Notes: generated from the sequence alone by a model not told the origin. A stretch of DNA of 64,000 nt from JAOABV01 sp039801465 (GCA_039801465.1 JBDRUT010000001.1:1-64000); one strand, 5' to 3'; positions 16,929 to 25,716 are shown, numbered from the stretch's first letter. Made by a program: numbers and translations.

Positions 16929-18902
16929 ATGATAGAATTAAAAAACATCTGCAAGATTTACCGAATGGGGAAAATCGAACTCTGGGCACTAAAGAATATT
17001 TCGTTTCAAGTCCAAGATGGCGAGTTCATTGCCATTATGGGACCATCCGGTTCCGGTAAATCAACCTTACTCAATATCTTAGGCTGTTTAGATGTTCCGA
17101 CTAAAGGTAAATACCTGCTTGACGGGATTGATGTGAGCGAATTCTCTGATGCCCAGTTAGCCCAAATCCGTAACGAGAAAATCGGGTTTGTTTTCCAAAA
17201 TTATAACTTATTACCACGACTAACTGCTCTGGCAAATGTTGAATTACCGCTTATCTATTCCGGTAATAATACTAAAAGAAAAGAGATTGCTTATAATGCT
17301 TTAAGACAGGTAAACCTTTCAGAGCGTGCCCATCATCGTCCCTTAGAACTTTCTGGTGGTGAGCAACAAAGAGTAGCAATTGCTCGTGCCTTAGCCAATC
17401 AACCTTCAGTAATTCTGGCTGACGAACCAACTGGTAATTTGGATTCCAAAGCCGGTAAAGAGATAATGTCAATTTTAAGTGAGCTTAATAAAAAAGGAAT
17501 TACCATTGTAATGGTGACTCATGACGATTCAGTTGCTGCCTATGCTCGAAGAATTATTCGACTTAAAGACGGCGAGATTGTTCAAGACCAATATATTGCG
17601 GATAAGACAAAACCAATCACAGCCGCCATTGAAACCAAAAAACAAGCGATATCATCCGCGGACTCTGTAATCAAAAAAAAGCGTAAGTTTACAATTGCCG
17701 AAATAAAAGAAAGCATCTCGATGGCAACCACATCAATCTTTGCTAATAAACTGCGTAGTTTTCTCACTATGCTCGGTATTATTGTTGGTGTGTCCGCAGT
17801 AATTACAATGATTGCAATTGGTCAGGGCGCAAGCACTCAGGTTACTCAACGCATCAAACAAATGGGCGCAAATTTGGTAATGGTAAACCAATTTCGGCGG
17901 ATGGTTGGTAGCGGCAGTTTTACCCCGTTATCATATGCCGATGCTAAAGCAATTGCTGAACAATGTCCATCAGTTGCCCGTGTTGATGCTTCTTTCCGAC
18001 GCAATGTGCAAGTCGTTTATGGCAACCAAAATATTAATACCGAAATCAATGGCACAACGCCTAATTTCCCGATAATCAGAAATTTTCCGGTTGAGCGAGG
18101 CGTATATTTTACTGAAGAAGATAATAAACTGATGCGTCGAGTTGCGGTTTTAGGTAAAACCGTAGTTGAGAAACTATTCGGCGACACTGACCCGATTGGC
18201 CAATATATAAAAATTAGACGCAATATCTTCCAAGTAATCGGTGTAATGAGTAAAAAGGGTAGTAGTGGCTGGCGTGATGAAGACAATGTTATCTTTGTGC
18301 CATTACGCACTGCCCAAAAAAGACTATTCGGTTTAGACCGTGATCAGGTATCAGAAATTAATGTTGAAGCCAAAAGTGAAAAACTTGTTGAGAAAGCATC
18401 TGAAGAAATTACCAATCTACTTCGCGAGCGACATCGCATTCGACCCGGACAGGAAGATGATTTCAATGTGAGGTCTCAAGCGGAGATTCTTTCTACCGCC
18501 AAAGAGACCAGCAGAACTTTTACTTTGCTTTTAGCCGGTATTGCAGTTGTTAGTCTAATTGTTGGCGGTATCGGTATTATGAATATTATGTTTGTATCGG
18601 TTACTGAGCGGACCAAAGAAATCGGTATTCGCAAGGCAATTGGTGCGCAAAGACTTGATATTCTTGGTCAATTTTTAATTGAAGCCGTGATTGTTTCTCT
18701 CTGCGGCGGCGTCATCGGTATCATTTTAGGCATTGGTGCCAGTAAAATAACTAGTCAATTAGCCGGTTGGCCAACAGTCATAACACCAACTTCAATATTA
18801 TTATCATTCTTATTTGCCTTTGCGGTTGGTTTCTTCTTTGGAGTATACCCTGCCCGTAAAGCATCTATGCTTAATCCTATTGACGCTTTAAGATACGAAT
18901 AA
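16929..18902 (+). CDS. macB: MacB-type ABC transporter (ATPase-permease fusion)
   Basis: 657 aa, MacB length. Residues 1-225 are an ABC ATPase: Walker A GPSGSGKST, Q-loop QNYNLL, signature LSGGEQQRVAIARAL, Walker B VILADEPTGNLD, His-loop VTHD. After a charged linker come four membrane helices in FtsX/MacB order, the first near 275, then a large periplasmic domain (about 300-525), then helices with GGIGIMNIMFVSVTERTKEIG and the terminal YPARKASMLNPIDALRYE. It couples cytoplasmic ATP hydrolysis to periplasmic substrate expulsion through the adaptor and TolC protein. Substrate unknown (macrolide, peptide or lipid in relatives). Confidence 0.95.
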   Translation: MIELKNICKIYRMGKIELWALKNISFQVQDGEFIAIMGPSGSGKSTLLNILGCLDVPTKGKYLLDGIDVSEFSDAQLAQIRNEKIGFVFQNYNLLPRLTALANVELPLIYSGNNTKRKEIAYNALRQVNLSERAHHRPLELSGGEQQRVAIARALANQPSVILADEPTGNLDSKAGKEIMSILSELNKKGITIVMVTHDDSVAAYARRIIRLKDGEIVQDQYIADKTKPITAAIETKKQAISSADSVIKKKRKFTIAEIKESISMATTSIFANKLRSFLTMLGIIVGVSAVITMIAIGQGASTQVTQRIKQMGANLVMVNQFRRMVGSGSFTPLSYADAKAIAEQCPSVARVDASFRRNVQVVYGNQNINTEINGTTPNFPIIRNFPVERGVYFTEEDNKLMRRVAVLGKTVVEKLFGDTDPIGQYIKIRRNIFQVIGVMSKKGSSGWRDEDNVIFVPLRTAQKRLFGLDRDQVSEINVEAKSEKLVEKASEEITNLLRERHRIRPGQEDDFNVRSQAEILSTAKETSRTFTLLLAGIAVVSLIVGGIGIMNIMFVSVTERTKEIGIRKAIGAQRLDILGQFLIEAVIVSLCGGVIGIILGIGASKITSQLAGWPTVITPTSILLSFLFAFAVGFFFGVYPARKASMLNPIDALRYE

Positions 18903-18987
18903 AATTAAATATAAAAATATAATCCGATATCATGTTTGTTCCTAACAATATGTTGCAAGTAATAATAAGATACTCGTCAAATATTGT

Positions 18988-19015
18988 TTGACTTTGCCCT
19001 CAAAATATGTATTAT
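18988..19015 (+). promoter_or_regulatory. promoter of the restriction-modification genes
   Basis: TTGACT (18988-18993), 16-bp spacer, TATTAT (19010-19015). Start predicted near 19022, leaving ~155 nt before the methyltransferase ATG, occupied by a 39-codon ORF. Confidence 0.55.
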
Positions 19016-19056
19016 ATTTAATGTATTAAGAAAGCATATAGAAATCTAAAAGGATT

Positions 19057-19176
19057 ATGCCGAAGCGGTCTGTTCATAATATCAAAAAATCAATACCCTT
19101 AAAAATTACAATTCAAATTTTGGCCCCCATAAAGTTAATTAACATTATTTTAGGCACCGATTTTTTTAAAGATTAA
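19057..19176 (+). CDS. short ORF directly upstream of the methyltransferase (39 aa)
   Basis: ATG at 19057 has AAAGGA 3-4 nt before it and the frame ends 3 nt before the methyltransferase ATG. The peptide begins MPKRSVHNIKKSIPLKITIQ and is basic and Ile/Leu-rich. No helix-turn-helix recognisable and shorter than known R-M controller (C) proteins. It might be a leader peptide that couples translation to the methyltransferase, which itself has no clear ribosome site, or a remnant. Confidence 0.35.
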   Translation: MPKRSVHNIKKSIPLKITIQILAPIKLINIILGTDFFKD

Positions 19177-19179
19177 AAT

Positions 19180-20037
19180 ATGTCGACAACACATAAACTT
19201 ATAATCGGGAATTGTATGAGTATGGAAGAGATACCTGATTTGAGTGTTCATCTGATGGTAACTTCTCCACCATATTTTAATTCTCCATTTGATTACAAGG
19301 GACTATTTAAGAATTACGAGCAGTATCTCGGAGTATTACGTAGGTTTGCTAAAGAAACATTTAGAGTGTTGCAAGAAGGAAGAATTGCTGTATTAAATAT
19401 TGATGATATGTTAATTAACGGCGAAAAATTTCCCATCGTTGCGGATGCAACAAAAATTTTTCAAGAAGTCGGATTTAGATATCGAGATAGAATTATTTGG
19501 AAAAAGCCTGACGGATATTTAAGAATTAGTAGAAGGAGCGGAGTTATTCTTCAAAATCCTTATCCGATGTATTTCTATCCTGACAATTTACTGGAAAGCA
19601 TTATCATCTTTCAAAAGGGTAAATTCAATTATCGTTCAATACCCAAAGAAATTCGCGAGGCGTCAAAAATTGATACCAAAGAATTTTCCAATAAGAAATG
19701 GTATATGACTCTTTGGGAGATGAACAATGTTTTACCAGGTTCGCTTTTAGAAAAAGATATTGCGGCTTTCCCTTATGAATTGCCCTATCGCATCATTAAA
19801 TTATTTTCTTACAAGGGGGAAACTGTATTGGACCCATTTGCTGGTAGCGGAACAACAATGAAGGCAGCAAGAGATTTAGGAAGGAATAGTATCGGTATCG
19901 AAATAAAAAAATCGTTAGTACCAATTATAAAAGAAAAATTAGGATTTGATAGCAAACAAAGAGATTTACTTGCCGACCAAGACGACAAATTAGAAATTAT
20001 TTATCGTAAACCTGGCAAATATGGACCTGTCGGCTAA
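19180..20037 (+). CDS. site-specific DNA methyltransferase (SPPY, beta-order, N4-cytosine or N6-adenine)
   Basis: 285 aa. Catalytic motif IV VTSPPYFNSPF near residue 30 precedes the AdoMet-binding motif I LDPFAGSGTTMKAARDLGR near 228, the beta-class order. SPPY is typical of N4-cytosine enzymes such as M.PvuII, but some N6-adenine enzymes share it. Also sees the GRIAVLNIDD strand and WKKPDGYLRISRRSG target-side loop. The gene overlaps the next one by 17 nt, which pairs it with the likely endonuclease. It would protect the host recognition sequence; the specificity is unknown. Confidence 0.92.
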   Translation: MSTTHKLIIGNCMSMEEIPDLSVHLMVTSPPYFNSPFDYKGLFKNYEQYLGVLRRFAKETFRVLQEGRIAVLNIDDMLINGEKFPIVADATKIFQEVGFRYRDRIIWKKPDGYLRISRRSGVILQNPYPMYFYPDNLLESIIIFQKGKFNYRSIPKEIREASKIDTKEFSNKKWYMTLWEMNNVLPGSLLEKDIAAFPYELPYRIIKLFSYKGETVLDPFAGSGTTMKAARDLGRNSIGIEIKKSLVPIIKEKLGFDSKQRDLLADQDDKLEIIYRKPGKYGPVG

Positions 20038-21067
20038 AATAAAAGGAATAAAATACCAACCGCTTCTTGGTCGACACCTAGAAATTTTTGATTTTAATGA
20101 GTTAGAGAATGCATTAAATTCTCACTCTGCTTTTATTCTGAATATTAATAAAGAAAACAAATTAGCCGTAAGTTGGTGGGTTTCGGCTAAACGTACACGT
20201 TCCTATCCTTATGCAAGGGTTTACGACACGCTCAGTTTTTCCGGAAAGAAAATAACAATAATTCCATTTGTCAAAGATGAAGGCAAGGATGGCGATAGAG
20301 ATTTTTTACAATGGGACACAATATCTCTAATGAGTTTGCTTGGTATCTATGTTATTATCGCTTATTATTGCGACGCAAAAAGAAGCACAAAATATAGACA
20401 TAAAATTACTGACCAACGCTTTGATATTAACTACGTCCAAGAACAAATTAAAAAAATCTTAACCTATCAATCAGATGCTCTACATTGGAATCTTGAACAT
20501 ATTGATAAAGTCGGGGAAATTGGACAAAAAGCGATAGAAGCTTATGAAAGAATTTCTAAAAAGTTAGAAGTTGAAATGCATTCTCTACAAAGTGCGGAAA
20601 AAAGAATTGCCGAAATATTAAAAGGAAAAGAAAATTTTATAATTCTTTCGCGAACATTAGCAGAAAAAGCACAAAGACGCGAAAAGTTAACAATTCAGCC
20701 CAAAGAAAAAATATCGGGGACAAAAGCAATAATTACAATACAAAATTATTTAGGCGGGTATTACTATTTTACTTCCGATGAAGTTGAGATTAAAGGAGAA
20801 AACGTTTTCCTTATTGAAGGAAAATATAGCAAAACCAATGCCATACCGTCCTTGGAAGATATAAAAGATGGTTTATTGAAAATGATTTTATTTACCAATC
20901 TTGAAGATGTAACGATTGATAACAAAAAATATAATCCAATAGCAGTATTAAAATTAACGAGCAAAAATTATTTTGATGAAAACCGCCTTGCTGCTAATCA
21001 AAAGAATATGTTAAAACTTTTGCGAGAAGAGGCAAGAATCAATAATTTTCAAGTTATCCTATCATAA
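20021..21067 (+). CDS. putative type II restriction endonuclease (PD-(D/E)XK)
   Basis: 348 aa, overlapping the methyltransferase by 17 nt in another frame. The N-terminal half (AVSWWVSAKRTRSYPYARVYD, IIPFVKDEGKDGDRDFLQWD) is not a domain I can name. A coiled helical stretch spans about 150-225. Near 248-272 the sequence DEVEIKGENVFLIEGKYSK fits a PD-(D/E)XK nuclease core, with an upstream Asp/Glu and E-x-K (EGK) on adjacent strands, then NAIPSLEDIKDGLLKMIL. Position next to a methyltransferase, overlap, and the ExK motif argue for the cognate endonuclease; the recognition site is unknown. Other possibility: an accessory nuclease with a different target. Confidence 0.7.
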   Translation: MDLSAKIKGIKYQPLLGRHLEIFDFNELENALNSHSAFILNINKENKLAVSWWVSAKRTRSYPYARVYDTLSFSGKKITIIPFVKDEGKDGDRDFLQWDTISLMSLLGIYVIIAYYCDAKRSTKYRHKITDQRFDINYVQEQIKKILTYQSDALHWNLEHIDKVGEIGQKAIEAYERISKKLEVEMHSLQSAEKRIAEILKGKENFIILSRTLAEKAQRREKLTIQPKEKISGTKAIITIQNYLGGYYYFTSDEVEIKGENVFLIEGKYSKTNAIPSLEDIKDGLLKMILFTNLEDVTIDNKKYNPIAVLKLTSKNYFDENRLAANQKNMLKLLREEARINNFQVILS

Positions 21068-21354
21068 GCTATCACAATTCTTCTTCCTACTAGTTAAGAA
21101 AGTGCTTTGCCTAATGGCAACTTTTTATTTCTTGAACAAAAACATATTATCTTTTTCAAATAGTTTGCTCTCAGAAATAATAAAATATTAGACAAAAAAA
21201 CACTTCAATTGCCAAAGAAATATAGCGGTATTGACAATAGCGGGGGAAAATTTGTTAAATTAAAGTTGAGCACATTCCTTATATCCCAATTTTTAATGTA
21301 CCTTCCAGTTGTTTTTGCCGATACACAATCGGGGATACTAATTCAGCATGAATC

Positions 21355-21810
21355 AATCAGCCCTACGCTCCATTAATAATTCTTAAAGTAAAATAAATTA
21401 GTGATATCTTTAACAACCGGCCTGTTTGACCTGATGGATAATCGATTAGACAACATACTCTGCTATCCTGTTGGTAGTACATTGGTTAGATTAATCGGTA
21501 GTCAGGCGGGTAATCTAAAAGACTGTCGATTTGTTGGTCGGGTAGGTAAGCCGGCGGGTTGCCGACCGGTATGCCCCTCGGCTTGCCCCCTGGCTTGCCG
21601 ATGGGCTCGCCTATCGGATAACCGATAGTGTCAACCATATCGCTTAAAACAAAGTATTTTTAATTGCACTGGTTTTTTTATTATATACATAAAATAGTGT
21701 ATTTTAAATTTTTCGCAAAATTTAGTTATATCACTTGATTGTACAAATCAAATAGCATATTTTTAATTTTCAACAAAATTTAATTATATCTCCAAAATAG
21801 AAGTATGTCT
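21355..21810 (-). repeat. dispersed ~0.5-kb repeat, copy 2 (inverted relative to copy 1)
   Basis: Reverse complement matches 5275-5745: the GATTGATTCAT edge, the AAGTAAAATAAATT run, the 12-bp-periodic G+C core (about 21555-21605), and the AT-rich tail with two ~55-bp units. The plus strand is open 21401-21628 (75 codons, ending ...PSACPLACRWARLSDNR) and the minus strand carries GKPGGKPRGIPVGNPPAYL, as in copy 1. Together with copy 1 it forms 16-kb-spaced inverted repeats. Confidence 0.85.
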
Positions 21811-22183
21811 AAGCAATTTTATAAAAATCTCAAAACCCGTTTTTTAAGAAACCGTTAACCCATTTTAGTTGATTCATTACTCGGTGTGTGGGGGGCACAA
21901 ATTCATCTCAACAGGTTTTTAATATATCAATTTAAAAATCAGAAAGATAAAGTAAAAATTAGCATAAAATTTTGTTAAAATATATGTATAACTTTAAATC
22001 TGTCTATCGGGTTGGTGTTTTGAGAAGTTGTCTGTTAGTCTAAACTTCCTTTGGAACTAAAAATCAAAGTTCAGTTGATATCCTTAAATAATAGAGTTTC
22101 TGATTTTATCAGATAAATATTGCTAATATTTATTGCTTTTTGCGAAATACTTTTGATATTTTTAGACTTCTGAAATATTGACT

Positions 22184-22211
22184 TTGACTTTTATATTAAT
22201 CTAATTATAAT
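22184..22211 (+). promoter_or_regulatory. promoter of phoBR, leaderless
   Basis: TTGACT (22184-22189), 16-bp spacer, perfect TATAAT (22206-22211), only 8 nt before the phoB ATG. Transcription should begin at or within 2-3 nt of the start codon and no Shine-Dalgarno is visible. Confidence 0.7.
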
Positions 22212-22219
22212 TAGTCTGT

Positions 22220-22903
22220 ATGGCGCGATTGATTGCAGTGGTTGATGACGAAGAGGATATTGTTGACTTAATCACACACCATTTGGAAAAAGAGAAATTT
22301 AAGGTCGAACCATTCTATGATGGCGAAAGTATTTTGGAATATGTCAAAAAGACCAAACCCGATTTAATTATTTTAGATTTAATGTTACCTGGAATTGATG
22401 GCTTGGAAGTTTGTAAAATCCTAAAGAAAGATGAGCATACCAGTTCGATTCCAATCATTATGCTTACTGCTAAGAGTTCAGAAGCCGATAAAGTGCTCGG
22501 TTTGGAATTAGGTGCAGATGATTATATTACTAAACCATTTAGCCCCAGAGAACTAATCGCAAGAGTTAAATCTGTTCTGCGTCGATTTGAATCTAAACAA
22601 CAGCAAGCCAAAGTTATTGAAATTGATGGATTAAGGATTGACTTATCAAGGTATCTTGTGACAATCAATCAGAAAAAGATTGATTTAACAACTACAGAAT
22701 TTAAATTATTGTCTGTTTTAATTTCTCGACCGGGTTGGGTATTTAGTCGTCAGCAATTATTAGACGAGATTTGGGAATACGACCGTGTTGTGCTTGACCG
22801 CACAATAGATGTTCATATTCGTAATCTTCGTAAAAAACTTGGTAAGTATAACAACTACATTAAATCAATGCGTGGGGTTGGATATAAATTTGATAAGGAT
22901 TAA
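22220..22903 (+). CDS. phoB: phosphate-regulon response regulator, PhoB/OmpR family
   Basis: 227 aa. Receiver domain 1-120 with the acidic pair VVDDEED, phospho-acceptor Asp in LIILDLMLPGIDG (about D53), Thr in MLTAK and Lys in ITKPF. Winged-helix DNA-binding domain ~130-225 with the EFKLLSVLISRPGWVFSRQQLL and TIDVHIRNLRKKLG signatures. PhoB when phosphorylated binds PHO boxes. Its neighbours (phoR, phosphate porin, pst, phoU) identify the phosphate role. 5 nt separate it from phoR. Confidence 0.92.
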   Translation: MARLIAVVDDEEDIVDLITHHLEKEKFKVEPFYDGESILEYVKKTKPDLIILDLMLPGIDGLEVCKILKKDEHTSSIPIIMLTAKSSEADKVLGLELGADDYITKPFSPRELIARVKSVLRRFESKQQQAKVIEIDGLRIDLSRYLVTINQKKIDLTTTEFKLLSVLISRPGWVFSRQQLLDEIWEYDRVVLDRTIDVHIRNLRKKLGKYNNYIKSMRGVGYKFDKD

Positions 22904-22908
22904 TTAAG

Positions 22909-24672
22909 ATGCGGATTAATCTGTTTCTTCGCCATTTTCTTCTGTATGCGTTAATTATTGTTTTAACAACTTTAATTATCACTTTAATCACATCTTATGA
23001 ATATCGGAAGTATTATCTAAAAACTTTAGAAAATAATTTACAAAAACAAGCAGAAATTATTAGCGCCGAAATTAAAGATGATTTAATTAATAATCGATAC
23101 AAGCAAATTAATACATTTATTAAGACTATTGCTTCTCAAATTAACACCCGAATTACGATTATTCGAAACGACGGATTAGTCATTGCCGAATCTGATTATC
23201 AAGCTGATAAGATGGAAGACCATTCAACGCGTACTGAGTTTATTCAAGCGATTCAAAAAGGACTCGGTAAAAAAATTCGCTTTAGCAAAACCACTCAACA
23301 GAATATGCTATATGTTGCAATTCCAGTTATCGTAAATAATAAAGCAATTGCCGTGGTTAGAACAAGCGCCTATCTTAGGCAAATTGAAAAAGATTTATCT
23401 GCAGTTAATACAAAGATAATCTTTTTAGCAGCGATTCTCACAATTTTAGCATTAGTTTTAGCATTTATAACATCAAAAAATTTAACCGAACCAATTCGAC
23501 TGATAACAAAAGCTGCTGAGCGCATTAAAAATGGTGAATTTCAAACGCATATTATCAGTAGTCGTAAAGACGAAATTGGTAAATTAACCGATACAATCAA
23601 TAAAATGGCAGAATCGCTTAGAAATCTATTTGAAGACTTACATTCAGAACGGGAAGAGATTAAATCAATTTTGAGTGCAATGACTGAAGGGTTAGTAGTA
23701 ATAAATGACCGAGACCAAATCATAATGACTAATGACAGTTTCAAAACTATTGCAGGGATAAAAAATAATATCATCGGACAATATTATTGGCAGGTAATTA
23801 AAAGTAGACAATTTAGTGATATAGTAAAAGCGCTTAAAGATAAGAAAATATGTCGTAATCAAGTAATTGAAATTAACCATAACATCTATTCAGTAAGTGG
23901 GAAATTAGTGACCAACCAGCTCGGTCATAATAAGGCAATTATTATCTTACACGACATTACCGAAGCAAAAAAACTGGAACAAGTTAAAGCCGATTTTATT
24001 GCTAATGTTTCCCATGAATTAAAAACACCGCTTACCAGTATTAAAGGTTTTGCAGATACACTTACAGATGAATTGGACAAGAAATATCTGAAGTTTGTTA
24101 AAGCAATTAGCCGCAATGCGGACCGTTTGATTAACATCGTTCAAGACTTGCTAATAATTTCCGATTTAGAAAACCGAGAACAAAAATTACATACGGAAAA
24201 GATTAATTTTAGCGAAATGCTTAATAATATTAAAAAGATGTTTAGCGAAAGCCTGAAGAGTAAAAAATTAAAGTTTAAGATTAGTATTGACGATAATGCT
24301 CAAAATTATCAAGGAGATTATTTTTTGATTGAACAGATGTTGACAAATCTTATTGATAATGCGATTAAATATAATGTGGAAAAGGGGAAGATAGAGATTC
24401 GGATAAATAAAATTAATAATAATATAAAAATTACAGTTGAAGATACCGGTATCGGTATTAGCCAAGAGCATTTGGATAGAATTTTTGAGCGGTTCTATGT
24501 CGTTGATAAATCCCGTTCGCGCAAACTCGGCGGAACTGGATTAGGTTTATCCATTGTCAAACATATTGTTTTAAGTCATAATGGTGAGATAAAAGTGGAA
24601 AGTGAAGTGGGTAAGGGAACGAGATTTATTATTACATTACCACAGTTTGATTATAAAAAATATACCCCATAG
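22909..24672 (+). CDS. phoR: phosphate-regulon sensor histidine kinase PhoR
   Basis: 587 aa. Two membrane helices (about 10-30 and 170-190) flank a ~140-aa extracytoplasmic sensor, larger than in E. coli PhoR and more like the Gram-positive/other-phyla form. HAMP (190-245) is followed by PAS (about 250-350), HisKA with the phosphorylated His in NVSHELKTPLTS (H369), N box LIDNAIKYN, G boxes DTGIGI and GGTGLGLSIV. It phosphorylates PhoB when phosphate is low, with Pst-PhoU giving the signal. The end of this gene is echoed just downstream (24668-24751). Confidence 0.92.
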   Translation: MRINLFLRHFLLYALIIVLTTLIITLITSYEYRKYYLKTLENNLQKQAEIISAEIKDDLINNRYKQINTFIKTIASQINTRITIIRNDGLVIAESDYQADKMEDHSTRTEFIQAIQKGLGKKIRFSKTTQQNMLYVAIPVIVNNKAIAVVRTSAYLRQIEKDLSAVNTKIIFLAAILTILALVLAFITSKNLTEPIRLITKAAERIKNGEFQTHIISSRKDEIGKLTDTINKMAESLRNLFEDLHSEREEIKSILSAMTEGLVVINDRDQIIMTNDSFKTIAGIKNNIIGQYYWQVIKSRQFSDIVKALKDKKICRNQVIEINHNIYSVSGKLVTNQLGHNKAIIILHDITEAKKLEQVKADFIANVSHELKTPLTSIKGFADTLTDELDKKYLKFVKAISRNADRLINIVQDLLIISDLENREQKLHTEKINFSEMLNNIKKMFSESLKSKKLKFKISIDDNAQNYQGDYFLIEQMLTNLIDNAIKYNVEKGKIEIRINKINNNIKITVEDTGIGISQEHLDRIFERFYVVDKSRSRKLGGTGLGLSIVKHIVLSHNGEIKVESEVGKGTRFIITLPQFDYKKYTP

Positions 24673-24751
24673 CGGTGACATAAAAGTTGAAAGCGAAATT
24701 GGAAAAGGCACAAGATTTATTATTACACTACCGCAATATAGAAGCGAGTAA
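24668..24751 (+). pseudogene. second, diverged copy of the phoR 3' end
   Basis: Starting 5 nt before the phoR stop, in another frame, 27 codons read HSGDIKVESEIGKGTRF and end LPQYRSE-stop, aligning with the phoR end HNGEIKVESEVGKGTRF. Of the 23 aligned codons, nine differ silently and three conservatively (N/S, E/D, V/I). It therefore looks like the tail of an orthologous phoR allele, not a fresh duplication. Not expressed by itself. Confidence 0.85.
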
Positions 24752-24770
24752 AGAGTAGCGAGAATATAGG

Positions 24771-24835
24771 GTGAACAAGAAGAAAGTTTTATTTATCTGT
24801 ACCCATAATTCAGCCCGTTCGCAGATGGCTAATTT
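24771..24835 (+). pseudogene. second, diverged copy of the arsC 5' end
   Basis: A GTG at 24771 opens VNKKKVLFICTHNSARSQMA, equal to the start of the intact arsC at 26369 over LFICTHNSARSQMA, with four silent codon changes and no replacement in those 14 codons. Similarity stops abruptly near 24830, where the cassette begins. Truncated, lacking the rest of the phosphatase fold. Confidence 0.85.
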
Positions 24836-24851
24836 TTTGGTTTCTAAAACC

Positions 24852-24880
24852 TTGACTTTTTTTAAAAAATCTGTTATTTT
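24852..24880 (+). promoter_or_regulatory. promoter of the inserted secreted-protein gene
   Basis: TTGACT (24852-24857), 17-bp spacer, TATTTT (24875-24880). It lies inside the cassette just after the arsC fragment and 80 nt before the GGAGG/ATG of the secreted-protein gene. Confidence 0.5.
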
Positions 24881-24886
24881 GAAATT

Positions 24887-24947
24887 GTCAGGGCTGGTCC
24901 TTAATGGGCCAAATTCAAATCCTGACCATCAGCTAAAATGGCTGATG
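24887..24947 (+). promoter_or_regulatory. structured mRNA leader (nested hairpins)
   Basis: GTCAGG (24887-24892) pairs with CCTGAC (24921-24926), enclosing a TGGTCC/GGGCCA hairpin. Directly after it CATCAGC/GCTGATG (24927-24933, 24941-24947) forms a 7-bp stem ending 3 nt before the GGAGG. It may modulate translation of the following gene; no known riboswitch class fits. Confidence 0.4.
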
Positions 24948-24960
24948 AATGGAGGAAAAA

Positions 24961-25716
24961 ATGAAAAGGATTTTAATAATGATTTTTTCTGTTTTTGTTC
25001 TTTCGGCTTCCGCTCAAACCTGGTGGACGTATCCGGAGCTCGGCAATGCTGCGCCTTGCGCGATTATTGAAACCGAAGAGGCTTACATTCATACCGGTGG
25101 TTCTTTCCTATATGCGGGTGGTGCCTGTTATTTGGCCAGTATCAATAAAAACAGTGGTATGACAAATTGGGTTCGATTTTTTCCAGATCGCCGCACCTGG
25201 GGAAATGCAGTGGTAAAAACACCAGAAGGTGGTTTAGCTGTTCTATCAACTAACGCCAGATTTCATGGAGCAGCTAATACGTTCTGGCTAATTAAGACCA
25301 ATGCTTTAGGGGAAAGCCTTTGGACAAAAGGTTTTCTTCCTCAAGGACAACCGGTCGCACAACCCTATTTCCTCGCTCTTTTTCCACCTGATTCCGGATT
25401 TATTATGGGAGGTAGAAATTATGCAGGTGGAAACATTATTCTGGCACGGACTAATCAAAGCGGCGAGACAATCTGGACGCGCTACGGCGTGGCCAGGGAA
25501 AGTATCTATCGTGACATGGAAATATGCGGCCTAACAACGAGAACAGATAAAATCTATCTTCTCGGTTCAGCAAGTGTTGATTTACCGACCGGACCATCGA
25601 TTTGGCGAACCTTTTTAGCCGAAATCAATGCTGCTGGACAGGTCATCAATAAAACCGAGTATGTTGATGATTGGCTAAGGGGGGGTGCATCTATACGCGA
25701 CTACCTTTGCTCTTGA
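24961..25716 (+). CDS. secreted repeat protein, N-terminal part (gene split by frameshift)
   Basis: From the ATG at 24961 (GGAGG 5 nt upstream): signal peptide MKRILIMIFSVFVLSASAQ, then blades resembling a BamB/delta-60-type beta-propeller, each with a W-containing strand (LASINKNSGMTNWVRFF, LIKTNALGESLWTKGF, LARTNQSGETIWTRYG). The frame ends at 25716 soon after a run of seven G (25679-25685). Removing one G joins it to the next ORF, giving one ~463-aa protein with a C-terminal sorting module. Either phase-variable, recently inactivated, or a sequencing error. G+C content looks higher than in the flanking phosphate genes. Confidence 0.75.
   Translation: MKRILIMIFSVFVLSASAQTWWTYPELGNAAPCAIIETEEAYIHTGGSFLYAGGACYLASINKNSGMTNWVRFFPDRRTWGNAVVKTPEGGLAVLSTNARFHGAANTFWLIKTNALGESLWTKGFLPQGQPVAQPYFLALFPPDSGFIMGGRNYAGGNIILARTNQSGETIWTRYGVARESIYRDMEICGLTTRTDKIYLLGSASVDLPTGPSIWRTFLAEINAAGQVINKTEYVDDWLRGGASIRDYLCS

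Larger units (their letters stand above)
21068..22219. other. 1.15-kb gene-free stretch holding repeat copy 2 and the phoB promoter
   Basis: Between the endonuclease and phoB there is no supported gene. About 450 bp are the inverted copy of the dispersed repeat (21355-21810), the rest is AT-rich with no clear hairpin terminator, and the right end carries the phoB promoter. The open frames inside the repeat are discussed with it. Confidence 0.6.

Noticed and set aside
24771..25070. 99-aa ORF as a second ArsC-like phosphatase
   Set aside because: Only the first ~20 codons match ArsC; the rest crosses a promoter and the start of the secreted-protein gene.
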